A stretch of 64,000 nucleotides of DNA from Pirellulales bacterium (GTDB lineage Bacteria > Planctomycetota > Planctomycetia > Pirellulales > UBA1268), in NCBI GenBank assembly GCA_018401745.1, contig JAGYJY010000022.1, forward strand, positions 62,001-126,000. Reading direction: 5' to 3'. A program made the translations under genes and the position numbers. How positions within the stretch are numbered: the first letter of the stretch is position 1; each line of letters opens with the position of its first letter. Positions 8,957-19,513 of the stretch are shown in pieces. The notes beneath the pieces were generated by a model. That model worked only from the letters and a program-made list of their open reading frames with translations, did not search any database and had not been told where the DNA came from.

Positions 8957-10729
8957 ATGGCCACGGCTGATCGCCCCTGCACGTCCGACACGTTCGTCCT
9001 CGGCGCCGACGCGGTGGTCGAGTCGCTCGTCCGGCATGGTGTTGAGGTGATTTTCGCCTACCCAGGCGGAGCGAGCATGCCGCTGCATCAGTCGCTCACC
9101 CGCTACGCCGACCGGATCCGCACGATCCTGCCGCGGCATGAGCAGGGCGGCGGCTTCGCGGCCCAAGGCTACGCGAGAACGACGGGAAAACCGGGCGTTT
9201 GCATGGCCACCAGTGGTCCTGGAGCTCTGAATCTGGTGACCGCAATCGCCGACGCCCGCATGGACAGCGTGCCGCTGATCGCGCTGACTGGGCAGGTCGG
9301 CACCAGCGTGATCGGCACCGATGCCTTCCAAGAGACGCCGATTGTCGAGGTCTGCCGGAGCATCACCAAGCACCACTATCTGGTGACCGACGCCACGGAC
9401 ATCCCTCGCGTCATGCGGGAGGCCTTTCATGTCGCGACGACCGGCCGCCCAGGCCCCGTGCTCATCGACCTGCCGAAAAACATCCAGCTCACGCAGATTG
9501 TGCCGGACTACGACGTCCCAATGAATCTGCCCGGCTACAACCCAGAGCCTCGAGCGGTCAAGCCTGAGCAGATTGCCCAGGTCGCTGCGGCGATCAAGCG
9601 GGCCAAGAGGCCCGTGATCTACGCTGGCGGAGGGGTGATCACCGGTGATGCTTCGGCCGAGTTGCGAGAGCTTGTCCGCAAGACGGGCATTCCCGTCACG
9701 ATGACGCTGATGGGGCTGGGAGCCTATCCTGGCGGCGATCAGCTCTCTCTCGACATGCTCGGCATGCACGGCAGCGTCTACGGCAACTACGCCGTTGACG
9801 AGGCTGATCTTCTGATTGCCATCGGTGTGCGGTTTGACGACCGCGTGACCGGCAACGTGGAAAAGTTTGCTCAGCACGGCTTCATCGTGCACATCGATGT
9901 CGATCCTTCCGAGATCAACAAGAACAAACTCGTGCACGTGCCGATCGTGGCCGACGTGAAGGAAGCTTTGAATGCCCTCAACAAAATCGTTGAGCCACCG
10001 AAATCCAGCCTCGACGACTGGCACGCCCAGATCGCCCGCTGGAAAAGCGAAGATCCATTTGCCTACGACACGAGCTATCCGGGGATTCTCGCACAGGAAG
10101 CGATCGCGGAGCTTTCCAAACTCGCGGCCGACCGTGACACCGTGATTTCGGTGGGTGTCGGCCAGCATCAGATGTGGGCAGCCCAGTTCTTTAAGTTCCG
10201 CCAGCCCCGACGTTGGCTCTCCTCCAGCGGCCTGGGCACGATGGGCTTCGGCCTGCCGGCGGCCATGGGTGCTGCTGTCGGCTGCCCCGACGCCCTCGTC
10301 GTCGATATCGACGGAGACGGCAGCTTCCTGATGAACGTTCAGGAACTGGCCACCTGCCACTGCGAAAAGATTCCTGTGAAGGTGCTGCTGCTCAACAACC
10401 AGCATCTGGGCATGGTCGTGCAGTGGGAAGACCGCTTCTTTAAGGGCAACCGCGCCCACACCTACCTCGGTCCGGTGCATCACCCAGAAGCCGCCGGTCA
10501 GGGTGATGGCATTTCGCCCAACGATCGCTATCCAGACTTCGTGGGCGTCGCCAAGAGCTTTGGCTGGCAGGCGGAAACGATCTCCGAGAAGGCTGATCTG
10601 ATCCCTGCCCTGACGCGTCTGATGGAGGCAGAGGGGCCTGCCCTTCTCGATGTGCAGGTGCCGTATCAGGAGCAGGTGCTGCCGATGATCCCATCAGGCA
10701 TGTCCGTCCGCGAGCTGATCAAGCAGTAG
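8957..10729 (+). CDS. ilvB: Acetolactate synthase, large subunit
   Basis: Thiamine-diphosphate enzyme that condenses two pyruvates to 2-acetolactate, or pyruvate with 2-ketobutyrate, the first common step of valine/leucine/isoleucine synthesis. 590 residues, the usual length. Visible are [17 protein letters not shown] with catalytic Glu62, [13 protein letters not shown], the central FAD-binding-type domain ([12 protein letters not shown]) and the TPP motif GDGS with the downstream NN (LLLNN). The final sequence [13 protein letters not shown] is also typical. A GGAGAG ribosome site precedes the ATG. No regulatory subunit gene (ilvN) adjoins it. It is divergent from the TctC gene (116-base gap) and its last 11 bases overlap the end of the convergent gene on the minus strand. 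Confidence 0.95.
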   Translation: MATADRPCTSDTFVLGADAVVESLVRHGVEVIFAYPGGASMPLHQSLTRYADRIRTILPRHEQGGGFAAQGYARTTGKPGVCMATSGPGALNLVTAIADARMDSVPLIALTGQVGTSVIGTDAFQETPIVEVCRSITKHHYLVTDATDIPRVMREAFHVATTGRPGPVLIDLPKNIQLTQIVPDYDVPMNLPGYNPEPRAVKPEQIAQVAAAIKRAKRPVIYAGGGVITGDASAELRELVRKTGIPVTMTLMGLGAYPGGDQLSLDMLGMHGSVYGNYAVDEADLLIAIGVRFDDRVTGNVEKFAQHGFIVHIDVDPSEINKNKLVHVPIVADVKEALNALNKIVEPPKSSLDDWHAQIARWKSEDPFAYDTSYPGILAQEAIAELSKLAADRDTVISVGVGQHQMWAAQFFKFRQPRRWLSSSGLGTMGFGLPAAMGAAVGCPDALVVDIDGDGSFLMNVQELATCHCEKIPVKVLLLNNQHLGMVVQWEDRFFKGNRAHTYLGPVHHPEAAGQGDGISPNDRYPDFVGVAKSFGWQAETISEKADLIPALTRLMEAEGPALLDVQVPYQEQVLPMIPSGMSVRELIKQ

Positions 10730-12669
10730 CAGAAAACGGCCCTGCAACGATCGCACGGCACGTGCCAGCGACGGTAGGTTGCTGGCACAGACAGTGCGTA
10801 CGGATCAGACGTTTCGATCTGTCTGATTCATTCGCCAAACGGATCAAAGGGCTGATCGCGCGCGTAGGTGCGCTAGCAGACTCTGGCGCAGATGCGTGCC
10901 GCTGGATCGGGCGTCTCGATCTGTCCCTGATCCATTGCGCCGGAAAGCGGAATGGTGCGTCGCCGGGCTTTTGCTCGCTGTCTGGATCTGTACCCTCTTC
11001 AGCCATCTCGGGCTCGTCTTCAGGCGGGCTCGCGAGGTCGGGAAACACAACCGCATACGCGTCGCGAATGGAACGATCGGTGGGCTTCTCCTGAATCAGC
11101 GCAGCCTGTTCGCGAAGCTTGGTTGCCAGTTCCAGAATCGCTGGCTGAGCATCGGCCTCCGCCAACGTCACAAAGCCGCTGGTGGCCGGATCGCCCACAG
11201 CGAGGGCATCCGTGAGCGTCTGCAGCCGCCAGGCAGTCCGCAAACAGATGCCATTCTCCAGCAGCGGCTGACGGACCCGACCGCGGCCGAAACCGCCGGA
11301 TCCGGGACCCATCATGCCCGGGCCGCCCATCATGCCGGCCCCCATGCCAGAACTCATCTCATCCATCTCAGAGCCCATGCCAGAGCCCATGCCAGAGCCC
11401 ATGCCAGAGCCCATGCCAGAGCCCATGCCAGAGCCCATCATGCCCCTGCCAGGCCCTCGCATGGAGCCCTGACCACGACCGCTGGGCTGTTGGCCGCCAC
11501 GTTGGCCGCGTTGTCCGCCTCGGCGGCTTGAGCGAGGATCTTCGCTTTCACCACCAGGCTCACCCTCCTCGGAGAGCCCCATCCCGGGCCCACGCATCCC
11601 GCCTGGCCCCATGCCTCGCATGCCCATGCCCATCGGACCCATGCCGGCCATGCCTGACCCCGAGCCCATCATGCCGCCAGGGCCACCAAAGCCTCCTCCG
11701 CCACCAGCGGAGAGAAAATCTCGTTCAAAAGCCCGCTTGTCTGCCAGAGCCACATCCGTCGCGAAGCTGTCGATCGCCAGCGCTTCCACGATTGCAACCG
11801 CTTCGGCAACATCGATTGAAGATCCCGCGTCCGCCGTTGTGCCGAGCGCATAGGCAGCCCGCATCCGCAGATCGAGCCCCAGCGACTGATTCGGCGAGGA
11901 CGGCAAACACCTTCTCCGCCACCTGGGGAGAAGCCTTGGGCATCACCTGCGGCAGCAGCCGCAGCACCTGCGACGCGAGCCACTCGGCAGCGAGCAGATC
12001 CGACGACGTTCCATCCTCAGGCATCGCCAACGAGGTCATCAACGCCGGCTCCGCCGCGGGCAGCATGGCTGCCACGATCGCTGGATCGGAACGATTCGCC
12101 GCCCGGGAGAGATGCTGCGAGAGCCCAATCATCGCCCCAACCCGCAGCGCGAGCGGCATGGAGGCATCGGCAGCGACCGTCGCCAGCGGCTGCAAGGCCT
12201 CAGGCCACAGGCCGCCCGACTTCGCCTCGAGCTCGCCCAGCAGGAGGATCGCGTTGAGCCGAACCCCCATCGCCAGCGCCTCGTCAGCCACGAGCCGCTG
12301 CATGCCCTGGACAACAAGGCGATTCGCGGCATTCTGGATGTCGTCGTTGGCAAAACTTCCCAGAATTCGGGTCCGCAGCCGATCACGAACTTCATCAAGA
12401 TCGCCCTGGTTTTCCGGCATGGCCAACTGCGGAAACACGATCTCTTCTAAATAGGTCGTCGCTGCCGCATCCAGCCCACCACCGCCCTTCATGGCGACGA
12501 GAAAGTCGCGGGTTTCCGGGGCTGCCTCCACCTGCTTCCAGGAGGAATATTTTGGCTCCTGAGCAGACGCCAGGCCCGCCAGCATGCCGCCACCCATCGC
12601 GGCAGCACAAACAACCGCACAGCAGCACCCTGTAAACGATCGCATCGTTTGCCTCACGTTGTGTGTCAT
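10719..12669 (-). CDS. Secreted Met/Gly-rich hypothetical protein of the PilM-type operon, frameshifted
   Basis: Last gene of the four-gene pilM-like operon; its ATG at 12669 lies two bases after the stop of the gene upstream (TGACATG). The N-terminus is signal-peptide-like (hydrophobic stretch ending ASAQ). About 230 residues of helical, alanine/leucine-rich sequence follow, resembling HEAT-type helical repeats ([19 protein letters not shown]). Near 11880-11893 the frame shifts by one extra base, and the downstream frame (open 11906 to 10719) continues [15 protein letters not shown], then a long Met-Gly tract encoded by a 12-bp tandem repeat. The last ~80 residues are low-complexity and may be read-through of another missed break. 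Joined length would be 649. No function is known; context suggests an envelope or pilus-associated role. Confidence 0.6.
11371..11442. repeat. 12-bp coding tandem repeat (GAGCCCATGCCA), six units
   Basis: Five exact units of GAGCCCATGCCA from 11371 followed by a sixth that ends CATCATG. On the coding (minus) strand this gives repeated Gly-Ser-Gly-Met. The repeat is in multiples of three, so length changes would not alter the frame. Confidence 0.9.
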
Positions 12670-12670
12670 G

Positions 12671-15005
12671 TCAGGGCCTTTCTCCCGAGCCGAATCCGCC
12701 ACCGTAGCCTCCCTGGCTACTTCCACCGCCACCAAACGGACTGCTCGCGCCACCGCCAAACGGACTACTCGATCCGCCACCAAAGGGCGATGAACCGCCG
12801 CCCGGCCCGAAGCCAGGTGGGCCAGATCCAGGCGGCCCTCGCTGCGGACCATTCTCACCTCGTGGATCCTGGTCACCGCCGAGCGTGGGAAGATACTGCG
12901 TGGCCTGCCGCTCGGTGTCGGCCGCAGACACGACATCAAGGCTTCCATCGGGACGCATAAAGAGCATGTCGAGCGGCTCTGGAACTCGTTTCTCCTTGTC
13001 TCGACGTCGGTCGTCAGGCTTCTCCTGCGTTCCCATCACATCGACCAGCATGCTGTCGGTGGTGATCGGCTCGCCTTGCGTGCCACGATCCCTCACGTTG
13101 CCTTCTTGCTCGGCGACGTTCGCCATGCCGCCTCGGTTGAGCCCAACCGATCGCAGAGAGAAGTTGCCGTTCTTTTTCGACTGTGGGCCCAGCACGAGTG
13201 CTTCCACCAGCCCGCGAACCTTGCGAGCGTCGGCCCGATCAAGCGTACGGGCAAGCAGCAGCGATTCCTGAGGAACACGGACAGCCTCAGATGGCTCGCT
13301 CGGCTCCGAAGCCAGCTTTGTCGGCGTGGCCACGTCTTCGCTGGCGAGATACTGCGGATGCAGCTTGATGTTCGGGTTCCAAAGGGAAACCCGGACGCGA
13401 TAGCGGTAGGTCTTGCCGGGCTTCACATCGGTGTCGATGAAGCGAAACAGGCGATACTCAACCGGCGCAGCCTGCATGGACATCCGGTTGTCGTCCATCA
13501 TCATCTCATTACCTGCGTCTTCGCCCTCCTCAGAGAAGATCGAGCCGCCGCCAAAACCGCCGCCCTCCATGCCCGGGCCCATGCCCGATCCCATGCCCCG
13601 CATACCGCGGCCCGAGGATCCCATCATGCGACCAGGCCCCATACTCGATCCCATGCTCGAGCCGGAGCCCATCATGCCCGAGCCCATGCTCGAGCCGGAG
13701 CCCATCATGCCTGAGCCCATGCTCGAGCCGGAGCCCATCATGCCCGGGCCCATGCCCATGCCTGAGCCCATCATGCCCGGGCCCATGCCGCCCCGCATGC
13801 CCATGCCGCCGCCCTCCGAGCCGCTCCCCATGGCGGCCCCCATCGCCCGCTGCTCATCGCGTCGCTTTTCGAGGAAGTCCCTGAAACCAGGGGTGAATCG
13901 CCTCGGCCCCCCACGGGCCGTCAAGCCGACTGGGAAGCGGCATGTTGTAGGCAAAGGGCGACACCATCTGCTGGCTGCGACCAAGTTCGGGCACGTCAAA
14001 CGGTGAGAGCAGACAGTCCTGGGGAAGCAGTTCCTGCGATGGGCTCCACTCACGAGAGGCCTTGTCGGCCGCGGCCTTCGTGTCGAGCCGCTCCCAGGTG
14101 AGGTTGCCGCTGCCGTCGTCCTCGGCCCGTTCCACCAGAAAAATGTCCCACTTCGGCGAATCGCGTTCCGGCTCGCGGTAGCTCGACTGCCCATAGCGGA
14201 CTTCGTATTCAGTCGTCTGCTTGCCATACGGCACGAGACCGGTCACCACGACAAACGGGACGGCTGTGCCTGGCGTGCGATCGGGCCCACGGCCAAACCC
14301 CATGCCTGGAGGGCCAAAACCACCGCTGCCCATGCCGCGGCCGCCCATGCCGCCGAAGCCGCCCGGAAACCCTCCGAAGCCGCCCTCTTCGCCCTTGCCA
14401 TCATCCGGCGTCAGCCCTCCAAAACCACTGTCGCCCTCGATGCCTTCCTCACCACCCGCCCCCTCGCCAGAGAAATCATCCTGGCCAAATCCCTGCGGGC
14501 CGAAGCCCATTGGCCCCATCCCTGAACCGGAAAACCCGCCAGACATGCCCGGACGGCCAAAGCCACCTGGTTGCGGAAGCACAGCCAAGCCGGCCTCGGC
14601 GTGCAAATCCTCAATAGGAAAGACATCGGGCTTGGTTCGCTTCTCAAACGCATTGAAAAGAGGCTTGTCGAGCAGTGCAAACTCAGCTGGAGGAGCAACT
14701 GTCGGCTTGCTCCAGGCAGCAAGCTGCCCGGTCACTTTGCCCACATCACCCGACGTTTTCTTTTCCTCCGGCAGCGGCGTTGACTGCCGCACATGCTGTT
14801 CGGCGGACTCAGCCTGAGAACGGATCGCTGTCGGCAGCATGTCGGCCGTGGGCCGCTTGGTCAGGATCGACGAGAGCCCGCCCCACATCAGCCACCCGCC
14901 GACAAGCGCGATCAACACGAAGCCCAGCTTCTCCCCGTGCTGCAGAAACAGACCGCCAATGCCACCACCACCACCAGCGCGGCCGATTGCTGAAGGCATC
15001 TTCAT
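12671..15005 (-). CDS. Single-pass membrane Met/Gly-rich protein with fibronectin-III-like segments (PilM operon), frameshifted
   Basis: Third gene of the operon; ATG at 15005 overlaps the preceding stop (ATGA). The first frame has one membrane segment at about residues 24-46 (LGFVLIALVGGWLMWGGL), a Gly-rich region, and a FN3-like segment around VTGLVPYGKQTTEYEVRYG. Near 13870-13890 one extra base breaks the frame after IHPWF; the second frame resumes with RDFLEKRRDEQRAMG and contains a Met/Gly/Ser tract (33-bp tandem repeats), a second FN3-like segment (IDTDVKPGKTYRYRVRVSLWNP) and a Gly/Ser/Pro tail. Joined length is about 777. Its position corresponds to pilP-type inner membrane proteins in pilMNOP operons, but the sequence does not prove that. 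Probably an inner-membrane protein with a periplasmic body. Confidence 0.65.
13650..13748. repeat. 33-bp coding tandem repeat, three units
   Basis: Three units of 33 bases, each beginning CCCATGCTCGAGCCGGAG and differing at one or two positions, start at 13650, 13683 and 13716. On the minus strand each encodes an 11-residue Met/Gly/Ser block. The same Met-Gly composition occurs in all four proteins of this operon. Confidence 0.85.
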
Positions 15006-16750
15006 GACACGTCTCCTTCTGAGAGCGGATCGTCTTCCGTGTTCGCAGGCCCCACATCACCATCAAGCGGAAGGTCATCTGCCGGCTGGGGAAGTTCGTC
15101 TTCGGCAAGGCCGACAACATCAGGATCTGGCTGGGCAACGATGGCGATGGTTCCCCGTATCTCCACGTCGAGGTCATTGGGACGACCACCTTCATCGCCG
15201 CCCGTCCCCATGCCCATGCCCATCATGCCTTCACTGCCTCCCATGCTCGATGACATGCGGCCCCCCATCGAGCCGCCGCCGGATCCTCGCCCTGAACGTG
15301 CCGGGCCCATGCCACCCATGCCACCAGTACCCATCCCCTCACCGCCACCACCAGCGCCCGCGGCATCAGGATTGATCCGCACCTGCCGCACGTCGATCGG
15401 CACCGGCGCCTGCGTGGCCAGCTCAACCAAGAAATCATCGAGTTTCTGCTCGCCGATGCGAATCCTCAGCATGAACGGCATCAGCCGCAGCATGCGATTG
15501 GTGGGTGAGGAATCGATCTGCGACTTCGTCAGCGGCTTGCCGTCGAAGTCGACGTAGATCCAGTTGTAGAGGGCATCGTCGTCCGAGCCGGCGGGTGCGG
15601 CGGCCCCACCGCGAGCGCCAGCACCGCCCATCATCCCCATCGAACTCATGCCCATGCCCATGGAGCTGCTTTCGCCACCACCACCGCCGGCAGCGTCAAA
15701 ACGGGGATGCGGCGGCCGCACGAGCCCAGAGCCTTGGGCTCCGCCCGCGCCAGCCCCGCCCGTCGACATCGACATCATCTCCATGCTGCTCCCCGAACCG
15801 CCCATCCCGCTGCTCATGGGGCTGTTTTCAGCACCGGGAACCATGATCCGCCCCGTTCCTTCTCCTCCAGGCTGATCTTCTGCGGCCTGGTAGCCGATCA
15901 GCATCTGCTCGACCGTAGGAACCGCAGCGTTGTAGTGGCCCGAGGAGCGGATGTTGGCGAGGGCAATCGCGTCGCAGAGCACGCCATACACCCAGAGCTC
16001 TTCCTGTGCGAGCACAATCTGGGTCGTGGAAGGCGTCTTATCCCAGACGAACGACTGATAGATACGGGCCTGGTCGGCACCGGACCAGTCAACCATCGGA
16101 CGGGGCCCCATGGTGTCCATGAAGCCCCCCTCCTCGCCTCCGCCAGAACCAAAGCGGCCGCTGCCTCGCGACCCACGCCGCGAAGACATGCTTCCTCCGG
16201 ACATCCGCGATGTCGACATGCCGCCAGAGCCCATACCGCTCATGCCCTCGGAGCCGCCCATCATCCCCATGCCAGCGGCTGACTCCATCAGGTCGTCGGC
16301 CCCCATCCGTGCTGGCAGCGACCGCACGATGGAGGGCACGGAGTTTTGATAGAGCTCGCGGAGCGTCAGCGGCAGCTGGTCGTCGGGGCCGATCCGATCG
16401 ACATACCGCAGGAACTGCGGCCCTAACTGGTCTGGCCAGACGCGGATCTGCAGCTGATCCTGGTAGGCCTGGTCCCACGACTGCCAGGTGGCCTGGCGGA
16501 TGCCGAGGGTCTGCTGCTCGATTTCATCAACCCATTCCTTGTTGGGATGGGGCGAGGTCGATTTCACCGACTGCACGGCACTGAGCTTGGTTTTGATGGT
16601 GCTCTGCGCGTCGTCGATCTGCTTCGAGATGTCGCTGTTGGCCAGCACGAGCATGGGCACAATCAGCAGCGGCACCAGGACCGCCAGAATCCAGAAGTGG
16701 TATTTGCCGATCGCCGCGACAACCGGCTGGACGTTTTCGGGGAGTTGCAT
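15002..16750 (-). CDS. PilO-like single-pass membrane protein with Met/Gly-rich tracts
   Basis: 582 residues from the ATG at 16750; the frame is open further upstream to 16927 but that overlaps pilM. A hydrophobic segment at about residues 18-38 (FWILAVLVPLLIVPMLVLA) is followed by a coiled-coil-like stretch (DAQSTIKTKLSAVQSVK), the layout of PilO-type proteins: short cytoplasmic end, one membrane helix, periplasmic coiled coil and globular region. Three separate Met/Gly/Ser tracts (for example GMGMMGGSEGMSGMGSGG) interrupt the periplasmic part. It starts 22 bases after pilM and its stop overlaps the next gene's ATG (ATGA), so translation is probably coupled. PilO assignment rests on layout and gene order rather than on close sequence similarity. 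Confidence 0.7.
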   Translation of the reverse strand: MQLPENVQPVVAAIGKYHFWILAVLVPLLIVPMLVLANSDISKQIDDAQSTIKTKLSAVQSVKSTSPHPNKEWVDEIEQQTLGIRQATWQSWDQAYQDQLQIRVWPDQLGPQFLRYVDRIGPDDQLPLTLRELYQNSVPSIVRSLPARMGADDLMESAAGMGMMGGSEGMSGMGSGGMSTSRMSGGSMSSRRGSRGSGRFGSGGGEEGGFMDTMGPRPMVDWSGADQARIYQSFVWDKTPSTTQIVLAQEELWVYGVLCDAIALANIRSSGHYNAAVPTVEQMLIGYQAAEDQPGGEGTGRIMVPGAENSPMSSGMGGSGSSMEMMSMSTGGAGAGGAQGSGLVRPPHPRFDAAGGGGGESSSMGMGMSSMGMMGGAGARGGAAAPAGSDDDALYNWIYVDFDGKPLTKSQIDSSPTNRMLRLMPFMLRIRIGEQKLDDFLVELATQAPVPIDVRQVRINPDAAGAGGGGEGMGTGGMGGMGPARSGRGSGGGSMGGRMSSSMGGSEGMMGMGMGTGGDEGGRPNDLDVEIRGTIAIVAQPDPDVVGLAEDELPQPADDLPLDGDVGPANTEDDPLSEGDVS

Positions 16751-16772
16751 GATGCCCTCGTCGTTTCTGCGA

Positions 16773-19145
16773 TCACTCGTCGTCGTCGTCACGCGAACGG
16801 CGGCCGCCAAACGACCGTGAACCGCCGCCCCGCTGAGAACCTGCCCTACCGCCAGATGCCGAGCCCGCCGCCCCGGCGACCTGAGGAGCACCGGGCACCT
16901 GTGGAACCCAGCTGAACTGGACAACAAAATCGTATCGTTTCAGTTCAACGACCGGATCCTCGCCCTCTGCGTCGCCGGCCCCTTCTGCAGATGAGCCAGC
17001 CCCCGACGGACGACGGCCAGAGCCCATGCCAGGACGGCCGAAGCCTCCGGAGCCCATGCCATCTTCCATGCCCATCATGCCACTTTCTCCCATCATGCCT
17101 ACGCCCGTCGACAGGCCACCATCAGCAGCCAGCAAGGGATTGACGACCTGCTCAGGCTGAATCGTCGACGTGCTCACAAGCACGGGATAGCCGATGCCGA
17201 ATTCCTTCACAGAAACGGTTTCTCCAGCCCGCGGCCCAACATCAACTGTCACCTGCGGGCCTTCGCCAAGCAGATTCTTGATCAGCGTGTCGCGGACAAA
17301 CTGGGCACTCTGATTGGGCTTATGACGGCTCTCGTTGTGGTAGTGGTGGCCAACAATCTCGATCACCCAGCCTGGCCCTGAGGGCCCGGCATCGTCGATC
17401 AAGTCGCCAGGTTCACCCGTGCCACCACCGCCACCTGCCGTTGCAGATGCGGCGGGAGTGGTCTCGGCAGCAGCTGTTTCCTCAGCCGTGGCGTCACCTG
17501 CCGTCGCGGCTGCATCGCCTTCGGCAGCCTCGTCGCCCGCGGCAGCTGTCTCTTCAGGCTCAGGCTCGTCGAGAACGACACCGTCTCTGGGATGCGTCTT
17601 CTCCCACTGGTCTTTCACATCCGTAAACCATTTCGAGAGGTCGCCGAAATACTCGAGATCGACCCGATCAATATGGACCTCATTGCGGTCGGCTGGATCC
17701 TCGGGGATCGCATCCGGCGGATCGTGAGGCAGCACCGACCGCAAGGCTCGGAGCATTTCCATCGTCTGAAACCGGCGATGGGCGACCGTGAGAAAGACCT
17801 GCTGCTCCTTGACCGCCGCGTCGCGATCTTGCTCCGCCTGCTGGACCGACGACTTTGCTGACTGGGAACTGCTTGCGGCCCGATCAGCACTACTGAGAGC
17901 ATCGGCGTAAATCGAGTCGGCGTAGCTGTTCCAGGTGAAGACATTGCCGGCGTATCCAACGAATGCCGTGACGAGCAGGAGCAGCAGGGCCGCCACGGTC
18001 ATCGGCCGCTTCGATGCGATCAGCCGATCCATGAGGATCTGCTTCGGCATCAGCGTGGTCTTCATCTCCGCCACACCCAGGCCCTGCGCAGCCAGGCCGT
18101 AGGCCGTGCCGAACGCGAGCCGGTTTTCACGGAACGCTGCCGCCCCGACGACTGAACTCCCCTCGAGCTTCTCAAACTTCTCCAGCCGCGAGACATCGAG
18201 CCCGATCTGCTTGGCGACAAAGTCACTTAAGCCGCGAAGCTTGACGGCGTTGCCCAGCAGAAAGACCTTGCCGATGGAGGCCGTCTTGTGGGTGCCGGTG
18301 AAGTAGTTGAGCGATCGCTGCAGCTCGGCAGAGAAATCGTTGAAGACCGGCCGCATGGCGAGAAACACATCCTTGGCGTTCTCCGCCCGCACGGCATTTC
18401 TCTTGAGATGCTCGGCCTTGGCGAAGGTCAGCTTCATCGCGGCGACGATCGCCTTGGTGAAGTTGTTTCCACCGATCGGGATGCTCCGCTGCCAGATCTG
18501 GAGGCCGTTGGTGACCACGAGATCGGTGCTGTCGACGCCCGTGGAAACCAGCACGGTGAAGGGCGGCGGATCGTCGGGATCGAGCTCGTCGATCGGCGGC
18601 AGCTGGTCAAACATCACCATGTTGGCCAGAGCCACTGGCGCCAGCTGCAGAACTTCGACATCGATGCCGACGTCGGTCAACGGCTGCAGGGCCTTAAACA
18701 CCTGCTCCCGCTTCATCGCGAAGATCGCCACTTCGGCATCGATCACGAAGCCCGCTTCTTCCATGCCTCCAGGCAGCCGCTGCCAATCCCACACCACCTG
18801 GTCTAGGGGAAAGGGAATCTGCTGCCTGGCCTCGTATTGAACGATGTCGGGGATCTTCTTCGCTTCGATCGGCGGCAGCTTGCTGTATTTCGTCAGGCCC
18901 GACTGCCCGGGAACCGAGAGGATCACCTTGTCTTCGTGCAGCGCATGCCGTGAGAGCAGTTCCTGCAGGGCATTTCGCACCAGTTCGACGCGGTCTGCCT
19001 CCGGATCCGACAGGAGCATCGGATATTCGATGTATTCAAAGGCAACGGCCTCCACGGCCGTACCCTCACCGCCGACCGTACACCGCAGGGCCTTGAGCCC
19101 ACAGGTGCCGATGTCGATGCCCCAAACGTGTCCGCTGCGAGCCAT
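16773..19145 (-). CDS. pilM: PilM-type actin-like ATPase fused to a PilN-like membrane region
   Basis: 790 residues. The first ~360 are a PilM-type actin-like domain: phosphate-1 loop GIDIGTCGLKAL near the start, SVPGQSGLTKYSKLPP, YEARQQIPFPLDQVVWDWQ and LLGNAVKLRGL, all characteristic of PilM. A single membrane helix follows at about residues 380-400 (ALLLLLVTAFVGYAG) with a coiled-coil-like region after it, the layout of PilN, then an acidic/Ala-rich linker, a second folded region (WVIEIVGHHYHN) and a Met/Gly tail. In standard type IV pili PilM is cytoplasmic and binds the N-terminus of PilN; here the two appear joined. It is the first gene of the minus-strand operon ending at 10719. No pilQ, pilB or pilin gene is in the window. 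Confidence 0.85.
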   Translation of the reverse strand: MARSGHVWGIDIGTCGLKALRCTVGGEGTAVEAVAFEYIEYPMLLSDPEADRVELVRNALQELLSRHALHEDKVILSVPGQSGLTKYSKLPPIEAKKIPDIVQYEARQQIPFPLDQVVWDWQRLPGGMEEAGFVIDAEVAIFAMKREQVFKALQPLTDVGIDVEVLQLAPVALANMVMFDQLPPIDELDPDDPPPFTVLVSTGVDSTDLVVTNGLQIWQRSIPIGGNNFTKAIVAAMKLTFAKAEHLKRNAVRAENAKDVFLAMRPVFNDFSAELQRSLNYFTGTHKTASIGKVFLLGNAVKLRGLSDFVAKQIGLDVSRLEKFEKLEGSSVVGAAAFRENRLAFGTAYGLAAQGLGVAEMKTTLMPKQILMDRLIASKRPMTVAALLLLLVTAFVGYAGNVFTWNSYADSIYADALSSADRAASSSQSAKSSVQQAEQDRDAAVKEQQVFLTVAHRRFQTMEMLRALRSVLPHDPPDAIPEDPADRNEVHIDRVDLEYFGDLSKWFTDVKDQWEKTHPRDGVVLDEPEPEETAAAGDEAAEGDAAATAGDATAEETAAAETTPAASATAGGGGGTGEPGDLIDDAGPSGPGWVIEIVGHHYHNESRHKPNQSAQFVRDTLIKNLLGEGPQVTVDVGPRAGETVSVKEFGIGYPVLVSTSTIQPEQVVNPLLAADGGLSTGVGMMGESGMMGMEDGMGSGGFGRPGMGSGRRPSGAGSSAEGAGDAEGEDPVVELKRYDFVVQFSWVPQVPGAPQVAGAAGSASGGRAGSQRGGGSRSFGGRRSRDDDDE

Positions 19146-19513
19146 GAGATCCGTTCCGCAGATGAGTCACCGGAGGGAAAACGACCCCTCCATACTTTGG
19201 ACGATACCACGAAGGGAATCGTTCACGGGATCACAGTTTCAACACGCTGGCCCCCTCGGGCGAACTGCCGGCAGCAGGCCCACGGCGACCACGCGTTCCC
19301 CACTGCGATCCCAGTGCGGCCCGCCCAGTCTCCGCACTTGCGTCGCAAAACCTTCCCTGACAACAATTTATGGACAAAAAAGGTCTGAAGTCAAACACGC
19401 CCTGTTCAATCGTCACGTTCCTGCCAGACCCGGCCCGCGACGACGGGGTAGCGTAGAACAGAGGTTCTCGGCACCACCACCGATCACACAACCGGTTAGG
19501 GAAACTGCGCAGC
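19146..19513. other. Divergent intergenic region between pilM and the GH38-like gene
   Basis: 368 bases without a convincing gene. It must hold the promoters of both the pilM operon and the 19514 gene. There is a locally AT-rich stretch around 19355-19385 (ACAATTTATGGACAAAAAAG) that could contain promoter elements, but I cannot fix -35/-10 boxes. No repeat of families A-D is present. Confidence 0.5.

Noticed and set aside
8891..10483. 530-codon minus-strand frame opposite ilvB
   Set aside because: Antisense to a highly conserved enzyme; no motifs in its translation.
12670..12948. Upstream extension of the 12669 gene
   Set aside because: It overlaps the preceding gene and encodes an Arg-rich sequence before a clear signal peptide start.
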